Assembly (NCBI RefSeq): GCF_015767675.1
Contig: NZ_CP065217.1
Coordinates: forward strand, 1,674,001 to 1,738,000
Reading direction: 5' to 3'
Origin: Vibrio navarrensis
GTDB lineage: Bacteria; Pseudomonadota; Gammaproteobacteria; Enterobacterales; Vibrionaceae
Length of the DNA: 64,000 bases
This document shows, one piece after another, positions 53,118 to 60,209 of this stretch. The notes under the pieces are model-generated. The model searched no databases. It was not told the origin of the DNA and saw only the letters and a list, made by a program, of their open reading frames with translations. The translations under genes and the position numbers were made by a program. The first letter of the stretch is position 1. The number at the start of each line of letters is the position of its first letter.

Positions 53118-53405
53118 TCAATACTTATGTGGGTCTAAGTAAGTATTTAGTGCAACACCATCAACCCACTGAAAAATCAAACGATACTGTTTGTTCACTC
53201 GAATTGAACACCAACCTTTAAGATTTCCTTCAAGATGTTCAAAACGATTACCCGGTGGAATTCTTAAGTCTGATTCAGCTTGAGCTGCATCTAAGATTTC
53301 CAGCTTCCGAAATAGAGCGTTCTCTATGCTACTAGGAATTAAACGATGTCGTTTATCATCCTCGTAAAACTGCTCTAACCACTTATCTTTAAATTCTAAT
53401 GCCAT
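53118..53405 (-). CDS. higB: HigB toxin
   Basis: A 95-residue RelE-superfamily mRNA interferase (begins MALEFKDKWLEQFYEDD, ends LNTYLDPHKY, conserved GNRFEHLEGNLKGWCSIRVN). It cuts mRNA at the ribosome when free. The ATG at 53405 gives the length known for V. cholerae HigB-1; an earlier ATG at 53432 is in frame. Toxin first, antitoxin second is the normal hig order. Confidence 0.92.
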   Translation of the reverse strand: MALEFKDKWLEQFYEDDKRHRLIPSSIENALFRKLEILDAAQAESDLRIPPGNRFEHLEGNLKGWCSIRVNKQYRLIFQWVDGVALNTYLDPHKY

Positions 53406-53505
53406 TGCAACTTGCACTGTCTCATTGTGCATCCATAAACAAAGACTAACGCATAATGACACTGTGCACAAGTTTGATTTGTAGGAAGGATTTCAGAAAA
53501 GTACA

Positions 53506-53630
53506 TAACGCCGCGTTAAGGGGTGAATGCCGCTTAAATCAACTTTCAGCACACCACTTTCACCCCCCCAAAATCACCGCATACCAAAAATGCCACGCGG
53601 CATGAATCCCTCTTGAACGCCTTGTTATAC
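53506..53630 (-). repeat. attC site 10
   Basis: Begins TAACGCCGCGTTAAGGGG and ends GAACGCCTTGTTATACC, with arms ATGCCGC / GCGGCAT. Confidence 0.88.
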
Positions 53631-53660
53631 CAATTTTGGGCCAATCATAAGCAACCTAAC

Positions 53661-54011
53661 TTATAAGCCAAACCCAACTTTAGGGAGTTTACGAACTGAG
53701 CGAACACCCCATTGTGATAAATCTGGCTTAGGTTGGCCCGTGAAGTCACCAAGGCAGATATACCCTCTAGACAGATAACGATAAAGGAAATCACCACCCT
53801 CTAAAGAGCCTCTTCTATCATCACCAAATGGTAATTTTATGCGATCTACTCGTAAATCTGACGCGGCTTTGAAAGCTGGATAAACGCTGGAATTCACCGA
53901 ATATGAGCTTAGATCGTTTAGAAGTGCTTTATCAGACATTTGTGATGTTGTACGACTAAAGATCATGATTAGACGTTTCTGCTGTTCTGATGAAACGATG
54001 ATCATTTCCAT
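53661..54011 (-). CDS. Hypothetical cassette protein
   Basis: 116 residues with no recognised family, signal or membrane segment. It contains a Gly/aromatic stretch, EGGDFLYRYLSRGYICLGDF, which suggests a beta-rich fold. The start ATG is followed by another at codon 3. A purine-rich AAGGAAAACC lies upstream. Confidence 0.65.
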   Translation of the reverse strand: MEMIIVSSEQQKRLIMIFSRTTSQMSDKALLNDLSSYSVNSSVYPAFKAASDLRVDRIKLPFGDDRRGSLEGGDFLYRYLSRGYICLGDFTGQPKPDLSQWGVRSVRKLPKVGFGL

Positions 54012-54100
54012 TTTGGTTTTCCTTTGAAATAAGGAAGTATATAGAAACCAAGCTTCTCTCGATAGTCTCTTGAGTTGGAGCTGATTACGATGAATTGGTA

Positions 54101-54224
54101 TAACGCCGCGTTAAGGGGTGCAGGCACGCAATACAAAAGCTACCGCACAATGCCGTAACCACCAAACGCAACGCAAACTGAAAATGCCGCGCGTGCCAAA
54201 TCCCACTTGAACGCTTTGTTATGC
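54101..54224 (-). repeat. attC site 11
   Basis: Begins TAACGCCGCGTTAAGGGGTG and ends GAACGCTTTGTTATGC, with arms GGCACGC / GCGTGCC. Nearly the same as attC 8. Belongs to repeat-body cassette C. Confidence 0.9.
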
Positions 54225-54571
54225 TTAAGCTTCAATGACTTACGTTTTAATAAAACCAAGATTAACTAGACCTTGATTCACAAACAAAAGCCAAAACCTA
54301 AAAAACGGAAATGACTCATGATTTTGAAAATCAGACATTGAACTTTGGCCGCTAATACTCAAAAACCTAAGATCAAATTGCTGATTGAGCCAACCGCCAT
54401 AACCTCGTGCTTGCCCGAAAATTGACTGAGGCAACTCTCAGAATTTTTAGCGCCCAAGAATGGATGTCCATAAAACAGCGCCCACTGAAGTCAATTTGCC
54501 GACGAGCACGAAACTTACAAGCCGAGGGAACAAAGAAAAAACATAAATCACTGATTTTTGGTGATTAAGCA
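54225..54571 (-). repeat. Repeat-body cassette, copy C
   Basis: A 347-base body like A, B and D. A 64-codon frame (54240-54434) ends LLFVNQGLVNLGFIKT. The same C-terminal frame can be read in D and in part in A, but B has a stop inside. Confidence 0.75.
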
Positions 54572-54694
54572 TAACGCCCTGCTAAGGGGTGAGCAATGCA
54601 CTGCGAAAGCTACCGCACACCAACTTAATCACAAAACTCACCGCATGCTGAAAATGCCACGCATTGCGAATCCCTCTTAAGCAGTTTGTTAGTT
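54572..54694 (-). repeat. attC site 12
   Basis: Begins TAACGCCCTGCTAAGGGG and ends AAGCAGTTTGTTAG, with arms GCAATGC / GCATTGC. Belongs to the DUF4145 cassette. Confidence 0.9.
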
Positions 54695-55336
54695 TTTCTG
54701 CCGCCTAAGCTCAAACTCTTCAAATCGATGACCAAGAGAGTATATGTAAATCAATAAAGCTTCGGTCAAATCGAGGCAGTCTTTAGCATCCTCTTTACTG
54801 ACATTGGCAGTGATTGCGTGAGCAGCATCATTGCCCAAGGCACGAATGCCATGCGCCCAAGAGAGCAAGCGTGCATCAATGTGCCCTGCCTTGTGAAGAC
54901 TTTCTAGTCTATCGTAAAAATTATGTCCTTTCGCTGAGTACAGTTTACACATGATTTCTAGTGCTCGACGACACATTAATGCACAAGGTTCATATAATGA
55001 TGCTGAAAAACACTTCGTTGCTTGCTCGTAAGCGAGGTTGATCTCGTTAGGTAAGTTCACCAACTCAGTAGATTTAAGTACCGGGTATAACAGTTCTTCT
55101 TCTACCACTTCTTCAAACTCTGCAGGGATTCCCATTAATTTTTTTCTTATGAAAAACGGATGGTCACACTTTTTACACAATGAAACTAGGTAGTAATCAG
55201 AATGGTAAATAGAATCAACTTCATCTAGTGGGTTTTTCGCTTCACTCTGAAATCGACCTACCCCCTGTAGCACTACATCACTTACAACCATCATATTGCA
55301 GTCAGGACAAAATACATCTATGAACTCTTTACTCAA
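54689..55336 (-). CDS. DUF4145 domain protein (cassette)
   Basis: 215 residues, large for a cassette gene. An N-terminal zinc ribbon has two CxxC pairs (CPDC near residue 10, CKKC near 54). It is followed by a helical DUF4145 domain with ALMCRRALEIMCKLY and ALGNDAAHA. DUF4145 is HEPN-like and occurs next to or inside restriction and defence proteins. No HEPN catalytic RxxxxH is plain. Its role is unknown; defence is an inference. Confidence 0.78.
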   Translation of the reverse strand: MSKEFIDVFCPDCNMMVVSDVVLQGVGRFQSEAKNPLDEVDSIYHSDYYLVSLCKKCDHPFFIRKKLMGIPAEFEEVVEEELLYPVLKSTELVNLPNEINLAYEQATKCFSASLYEPCALMCRRALEIMCKLYSAKGHNFYDRLESLHKAGHIDARLLSWAHGIRALGNDAAHAITANVSKEDAKDCLDLTEALLIYIYSLGHRFEEFELRRQKN

Positions 55337-55364
55337 ACTTTAGCTCCGATTCCTATTAAAAAAC

Positions 55365-55488
55365 TAACGCTGCGTTAAGGGGTGAATGCCGCACAAACCG
55401 ACCTTCCGCAGACTACTTTCACCACCAAAACCAACCGCATACCAAAAATGCCACGCGGCATGAATCCCGTTCAAACGCCTTGTTATGC
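55365..55488 (-). repeat. attC site 13
   Basis: Begins TAACGCTGCGTTAAGGGG and ends AAACGCCTTGTTATGC, with arms ATGCCGC / GCGGCAT. Belongs to repeat-body cassette D. Confidence 0.9.
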
Positions 55489-55835
55489 TTAAGCTTCAAT
55501 AACTTACGTTTTACCTAAACCAAGATTAACGCGACTTTGATTTACAAACAAAAGCCAAAACGCAGAAAACTGAAATGACTCATAGTTTTGAAAATCACAC
55601 TTTGAAATTTGGCTGATAAAACTCAAAAACCTAAGTTCAAATTGCTGATTGAGCCAACCGGCCTAACCTCTCGCTTACCCGAAAATTGACTGAGGCAACT
55701 CCCTGAATTTTCAGCGCCAAAGAATAAGTGTCCGAAAAACAGCACCCAATGAAGCTAACTTGCCGACTAACTCGAAACCAATCAGAAGAGGAAACAAAGA
55801 AAAACACTAAACCACTGATTTTACGTGATTAAGCA
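55489..55835 (-). repeat. Repeat-body cassette, copy D
   Basis: A 347-base body like A-C, from TTAAGCTTCAATAACTTACG to GTGATTAAGCA. No frame covers its whole length. Confidence 0.75.
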
Positions 55836-55959
55836 TAACGCCCTGCTAAGGGGTGAGCAATGCACTGCGAAAGCTACCGCACGCCGCCTTAATCACAAAA
55901 CCCACCGCATGCTGAAAATGCCACGCATTGCGAATCCCGCTTAAGCAGTTTGTTATGCC
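55836..55959 (-). repeat. attC site 14
   Basis: Begins TAACGCCCTGCTAAGGGG and ends AAGCAGTTTGTTATGC, with arms GCAATGC / GCATTGC. Belongs to the RelBE-type cassette. Confidence 0.9.
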
Positions 55960-55960
55960 G

Positions 55961-56248
55961 CTAGCTGAAGCGTGAGGCGAGCTTCTTATAAACAGCGTCT
56001 TTATCTCGTTTACCAACAGCGAGCACATAAACGACAACTTCATTGTCGATGACTTCATAAGCCAAACGATAACCTGCTGTACGAAGTTTGATTTTGTAAA
56101 CAGAATCATAACCTCGCAACTTTGATGATGGGACGTGGGGGTTTTCTAGCCTTTCTTTGAGTTTCTTTTTAAATTGACTCTGAATAGTTGGCGCTAGCTT
56201 ACTCCACTCCTTTTGGGCTGCAGGCAAAAACTTTAACTTATAAGTCAT
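55961..56248 (-). CDS. relE: RelE-family toxin
   Basis: A 95-residue mRNA interferase (MTYKLKFLPAAQKEWSKL, then SSKLRGYDSVYKIKLRTAGY, then VLAVGKRDKDAVYKKL). It should cut mRNA at the ribosome. The ATG at 56248 overlaps the end of the antitoxin gene; the frame extends to 56284. The closest remembered relatives are cassette-borne RelE genes of V. cholerae. Confidence 0.9.
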   Translation of the reverse strand: MTYKLKFLPAAQKEWSKLAPTIQSQFKKKLKERLENPHVPSSKLRGYDSVYKIKLRTAGYRLAYEVIDNEVVVYVLAVGKRDKDAVYKKLASRFS

Positions 56249-56489
56249 CAATATTGATTTCCACAGCTTGCGACAAATCACCACGACGGCTATCTACTAT
56301 TTGGGAAAGCTCATAATCATCAAGCATATCCATTAGATACTCGTAAGTTTCAGCCGGTACAAGGTAAGCTGCAGGTTTGTTGTGGTTAAGGATCGCAATA
56401 GCTGAACCATCAGCCTCGTTCAAAAGAGCAGTTGGATTTTTCTTTAACTCTGAAATACTAGCAGAGCAATTTGCTAATACCTGTCTCAT
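56238..56489 (-). CDS. relB: RelB-type (Phd/YefM-like) antitoxin
   Basis: An 83-residue antitoxin with the DNA-binding fold at the N-terminus (SASISELKKNPTALLNEADG), NHNKPAAYLVPAETYEYL, and an acidic toxin-binding tail. It precedes the toxin and overlaps it, the usual relBE order. Confidence 0.88.
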   Translation of the reverse strand: MRQVLANCSASISELKKNPTALLNEADGSAIAILNHNKPAAYLVPAETYEYLMDMLDDYELSQIVDSRRGDLSQAVEINIDDL

Positions 56490-56570
56490 AACTTCACCAT
56501 ATAAGCATTAAAATCAGACCTAATTTTAGACCTTAATTTAAGTAATTGCCAGAGGTTTACGAAAGCGGCA

Positions 56571-56682
56571 TAACGCCCGCCTAAGGGGCTGGCAACGCAT
56601 AACACCAAACTCAACCACAACAACCGTAACCACCGCGACTCATTGGGACTGGAAACGCCACGCGTTGACAGTCCCTCTTGAG
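56571..56682 (-). repeat. attC site 15, truncated, VCR type
   Basis: Same kind as attC 6, beginning TAACGCCCGCCTAAGGGGC. It ends early at GTCCCTCTTGAG, so the outer GGCGTTTGTTATGC is missing. Sequence after 56682 is unrelated to the array. Confidence 0.9.
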
Positions 56683-56872
56683 AATCTCCAAACACGACTC
56701 ACTAGGTCTCAACAACTCTCATACAATAACTTAACTAATTGATTTAAAATAGAATAACACTCTTTCATAATCATTATTTCTCACTGCATCTCACAGCTCT
56801 AGTACCCCCTTGCGTACCCCTAAATCGATTGATAAGTTCAGGGGACATACACAAGAAAAGGAGGGTAACAGC
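56683..56872. other. Junction between the cassette array and the integrase island
   Basis: 190 bases, AT-rich. Contains GTACCCCCTTGCGTACCCC (56802-56820), a C-rich double stretch of the kind often seen just ahead of P4-type integrase genes. It may be part of an attachment or arm site. The matching other end was not found in the window. Confidence 0.4.
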
Positions 56873-58222
56873 ATGGCTGCTATCTATAAATTATCAGACA
56901 CACAAATTAAAAAAGCAGAACCAAATGATAAAGAATACACACTATCGGATGGAGGAAACCTCTACTTAAGAGTACGTAATAATGGCTCAAAGAACTGGTT
57001 ATTTATCTACACAGACTCTAGCACAAAAAAACGTAAGAAAATCGGGCTTGGTTCATACCCTAGCCTAGCACTCGCCAAAGTCCGAAAAATAGCAGAAAAG
57101 CTTCGTGAACAAATGGCAAATAACATTGACCCGAAAATCTATCGTGATAAGCAAAAACTTGACGGTGCCATTGTCAGTGAGCTTACCTTTGAGTCGGTTG
57201 CCGAGCTTATGCTTGAACGAGACGAAGGAAAAGAGACGACTACTCGCAAAAAGTTACTCGAAGAAGCTCAAAAGGAAGCAGAAATTAATGGTACAGATTT
57301 TGGTGAAGAAGAAATCAAGCGCATTATGAATAAGGTAAGAACAAGTCATCGAAAGCGCTTGTTCTTGAAGCGTCATTTATATCCAAAGCTAGGCCACATA
57401 CCGCTGAGCTTTATTACCACAACCGCCGTAATTGAAGTCATCAAACCACTTCAAGCAAAAGGACAACTAGAAAACGTAAAACGCGCTTGTACTTTTGTTA
57501 ATCAGGTCATGTATTTTGCTCTTAATAGAAACTACATCAAGAGTAACTGCTTAGCATATATCAAACATGAGTTTGTTAAACCAAAAGTAACGCATATGCC
57601 TGCTGTCCCTCCTGATGAGTTAGCAGAGGTAATGGCTACCATATCAAACCACAATATGAAACTGGTCACTCGATGCGCATTTGAAATGCAGCTGCACACG
57701 ATGACACGTGCGTTTGAACTCGCCGCGATGCGATGGTGTGACATTGACTTTAAGTTGAAGCTTTGGACGGTGCCTAAGTTTTACACTAAAGGTGCTCGTG
57801 AACATCTCGTTCCTCTGAACGAGTACACGCTTGGCTTATTGGCATTTATGAGGCCCATTTCGGGGGACCAGGCGTATGTATTCCCATCTGATAAACAGAA
57901 CACTAAGTTTCCACACATTAGCCCATATGCAGTGAATTCATCATTAAATCTCACCACGTTAAAAGGACGCTTAGTCAGCCATGGGTTCCGAGGCATCGCA
58001 AGCACCTACCTCAACGAGAACACTAACTTCAAAGTGGATGCCATCGAAATGTGTCTTGCCCATTTAGATGCGAATACGACTCGTGCCTCATACAACAGTG
58101 CGTTGTATCTCAATGAGCGGTATGAGATTCATCAGTGCTGGAGTGATTATATCGTCGAATCGACAGGTAAATACTATTCAATTGCGGGGCAGTACCGCAC
58201 CGAGTGTAGACGGGGCGCGTAA
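56873..58222 (+). CDS. P4-type tyrosine recombinase (phage/island integrase)
   Basis: A 449-residue integrase. The N-terminal DUF4102-like arm-binding domain is at 1-90 (DGGNLYLRVRNNGSKNWLF). A core-binding domain follows with a charged, Glu-rich insert at about 118-155. The catalytic residues are R279 (HTMTRAFEL), H370 and R373 (SHGFRGIAS), H397 (LAHLD) and Y407 (ASYNSALY). The ATG at 56873 has GGAGGG upstream; the frame is open from 56810. It is not an integron IntI because it lacks the IntI patch and has the P4 layout. Confidence 0.92.
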   Translation: MAAIYKLSDTQIKKAEPNDKEYTLSDGGNLYLRVRNNGSKNWLFIYTDSSTKKRKKIGLGSYPSLALAKVRKIAEKLREQMANNIDPKIYRDKQKLDGAIVSELTFESVAELMLERDEGKETTTRKKLLEEAQKEAEINGTDFGEEEIKRIMNKVRTSHRKRLFLKRHLYPKLGHIPLSFITTTAVIEVIKPLQAKGQLENVKRACTFVNQVMYFALNRNYIKSNCLAYIKHEFVKPKVTHMPAVPPDELAEVMATISNHNMKLVTRCAFEMQLHTMTRAFELAAMRWCDIDFKLKLWTVPKFYTKGAREHLVPLNEYTLGLLAFMRPISGDQAYVFPSDKQNTKFPHISPYAVNSSLNLTTLKGRLVSHGFRGIASTYLNENTNFKVDAIEMCLAHLDANTTRASYNSALYLNERYEIHQCWSDYIVESTGKYYSIAGQYRTECRRGA

Positions 58223-58310
58223 TACCCCGCCTCTACCTGAAGTATTACTGCTAAACCTAAACAGCTTAGCTCCAATTAACTCACCGTCACTTATGACACC
58301 CTCAACCAGT

Positions 58311-58340
58311 TTAGGGTGCAGCTTTCTGCACCCTAAATTC
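58311..58340 (+). terminator. Hairpin after the integrase gene
   Basis: TTTAGGGTGCAG / CTGCACCCTAAA, a perfect 12-base stem with CTTT loop. The tail is weak in T. Confidence 0.65.
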
Positions 58341-58360
58341 AGCTAGAAAGGATAGTTTTA

Positions 58361-59200
58361 ATGCCACATTCACACTCACATCAAGCTCACTTAAGCCAAT
58401 TTGAGGTAAAACCCATCAGCGAACACCCACGCTTTGGTGAAATGCAAGCACTGCGCAGTCTGCGTCGAAAAGGCCGCCCAACCGTCACTCATCAAACTGA
58501 AAACATCGGAATAAAGCAACACCGTCAGCTTAGCACCCATCATATCTCCACCAATCAGCATGGCATTTATCAAGTCAAAATCACACCGCCATTATCATTA
58601 AGAATCTCAGGCCACACTAGGTCTCATTATTTTGTGGCGCTAAAAACAGATGAACTACAACATGCAATAAGCAGAGCGAAAGCAGTGCGCTTGCAAGCTA
58701 AGTGCTTTTTCCAAAACACCCCCCATGCCCTTCCCGACTCTCTGTCATTGGGTCAGCAATTATTAGTGCAAATCCACTTAGTGGCTAAACATTTTTCTGT
58801 GGTTGCTTACAAACACAAACCGTCACCGGACGATTTCCCAACCTTGCCCTCTTTAGATTTGTGCAACGCAGAAGAGGACATTCGTTTTCCATACTTCAAC
58901 TGGTTAAATGAATTGATGGAAGAACGCGAGCATTCAGGAATGCCTCGATTCAGACTCAATCAGATTGCGGATTACCTTCATCAGTTTTTACGCTTCGTTG
59001 ACGACAACCACTCCAGCAGCAATGAAAGGTTATACATACAGACGCGAGACATTCGTCAATATCGTGAGTCACTCCGCCAATCGAACATATGCTACAAAGA
59101 GCAAAAACAGCGTATTGACGCCATTCGTTTTTACTTCCGCTGGCTGACCTCTCGAGGCTATGACACTACTCCAAGACTGACAAGTCCTCTTTTCTCTTAA
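58361..59200 (+). CDS. Unrecognised protein resembling a recombinase core-binding domain
   Basis: 279 residues. The first 40 residues are His-rich (MPHSHSHQAHLSQF). From about residue 175 it reads like the helical core-binding domain of tyrosine recombinases (FRLNQIADYLHQFLRFVDDN, then RQYRESLRQSN, then RIDAIRFYFRWLTSRGY). It ends before any catalytic domain: no R...HxxR...Y set follows. A good AAAGGATAG site precedes the ATG. It may be a partner of the integrase next door or a DNA-binding regulator. No family is assigned. Confidence 0.6.
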   Translation: MPHSHSHQAHLSQFEVKPISEHPRFGEMQALRSLRRKGRPTVTHQTENIGIKQHRQLSTHHISTNQHGIYQVKITPPLSLRISGHTRSHYFVALKTDELQHAISRAKAVRLQAKCFFQNTPHALPDSLSLGQQLLVQIHLVAKHFSVVAYKHKPSPDDFPTLPSLDLCNAEEDIRFPYFNWLNELMEEREHSGMPRFRLNQIADYLHQFLRFVDDNHSSSNERLYIQTRDIRQYRESLRQSNICYKEQKQRIDAIRFYFRWLTSRGYDTTPRLTSPLFS

Positions 59201-59214
59201 TTAGGAGTTTAACT

Positions 59215-59988
59215 ATGATGATGACTAACCCTATACGCCTCAGCGTCATTTCTGCACTCGATGAAGGCCTAGCTTACTCCCATTCAGACTACTTTGCGCC
59301 GCTTCTGATGCAAGGTATCAGTGCCGTGGACATCGGTCTAATTGAACTGGTCACCACGATTCTGCGCAGTGAACCTTATCTCAATGAAACCGACCTGCTC
59401 GAGCGTGGTGTGAGCCAAAAACAAATCCAACGGACGTTGGGTGGTTTTGACAACTTCAAGCAACTGTTGAAGATTGATGATTATTGTTTTAGCGATTTAC
59501 TACGAGATAACAATTGGGATATTAGCCACGGTATTACGCTGTCGTACTTCCAATATCAGAAGTTTTATCAAGATATCCGACGAGATTACATTCAAGGACA
59601 TATTGCTGACATGCATCCCAACCTATCAGTATTACTCAATGATGATTACCCTATTCACTCCGTTCCTATCACCCGAAGCCATTATGCCACCGTTCCTGCT
59701 ACGGACGCTGAAGCAGCGGCGGTGAGTTTTGCTTTGCTGTTCCGAGACTACGAATTCATTGAGTATGACGAATCGAAATCGCTCCTGACCTTACAAGCGC
59801 ATCGCCGCGATAAAGCTGCAGTCATTGAAGTGCGTTGCCTGGCTTCGCAATTTTGTCAAAACACGGCAGCAGGGATTTGTGTGGTGGATGATGCACAAGC
59901 CATGACTAAGCTCAGAAATCAGAGAAAAATTCTTGATTTTAAAACCCTGATTGAGAGAAACACACGTAACACCACAATACCAACTTAA
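59215..59988 (+). CDS. Unrecognised island protein
   Basis: 257 residues with no signal or membrane segment. A possible helix-turn-helix-like stretch is LLERGVSQKQIQRTLGGFDN (about 61-80). The C-terminal half is mixed alpha/beta. It is preceded by TTAGGAGTTT 5 bases before the ATG and lies 14 bases after the previous gene, so the two are co-transcribed. Function unknown. Confidence 0.6.
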   Translation: MMMTNPIRLSVISALDEGLAYSHSDYFAPLLMQGISAVDIGLIELVTTILRSEPYLNETDLLERGVSQKQIQRTLGGFDNFKQLLKIDDYCFSDLLRDNNWDISHGITLSYFQYQKFYQDIRRDYIQGHIADMHPNLSVLLNDDYPIHSVPITRSHYATVPATDAEAAAVSFALLFRDYEFIEYDESKSLLTLQAHRRDKAAVIEVRCLASQFCQNTAAGICVVDDAQAMTKLRNQRKILDFKTLIERNTRNTTIPT

Positions 59989-60028
59989 GTGCCTTGAACG
60001 CCTCAAACAACTTATTCGAATTAGAGAT

Positions 60029-60056
60029 ACAGCTTTCTTGTAAGAAAGCTGTTTAA
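60029..60056. terminator. Terminator between island gene pair and the SMC-like ATPase gene
   Basis: ACAGCTTTCTT / AAGAAAGCTGT, a perfect 11-base stem with GT at the turn, between convergent genes. Confidence 0.75.
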
Positions 60057-60209
60057 CTCTCTTTTGGACAAAAGCGTGTTAGAAATTTCCGCCTAACACG
60101 CTGTCATCAGATTAGATAAATTAGCTTGAGGTGAGGTCATAGCCGTTTACTCAAAAAGCTAGTCCGAAACTTCGAAAACAGTATGCCAGCAAGTTTTATC
60201 TGCAACCTA

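Larger units (their letters stand above)
45604..56682 (-). other. Integron cassette array without integrase (CALIN-type)
   Basis: Fourteen complete or nearly complete cassettes, each a body followed on the minus strand by an attC, with 15 attC sites in total. All are in the same orientation. The array is cut on the left by an ISAs1-type element inside a MAPEG cassette. On the right it is cut inside an attC, at the side where intI and attI should stand. No intI gene is found. The sites are of the long Vibrio (VCR-like) kind, about 123 bases. Confidence 0.93.

Noticed and set aside
55846..56109. Open frame ending IRNAWHFQHAVGFVIKAACG, resembling the DUF3265 family
   Set aside because: The matching part is a translation of attC 14 itself. 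Such frames arise at many Vibrio attC sites, so it is not taken as a gene.
45809..56682. CRISPR array
   Set aside because: The regularly occurring repeats are long (about 123 bases), imperfectly palindromic attC sites separated by genes; no short repeat-spacer pattern or cas genes.
56873..58222. Integron integrase intI
   Set aside because: The layout is P4-type with an N-terminal DUF4102-like domain and no IntI-specific patch; it faces away from the array.
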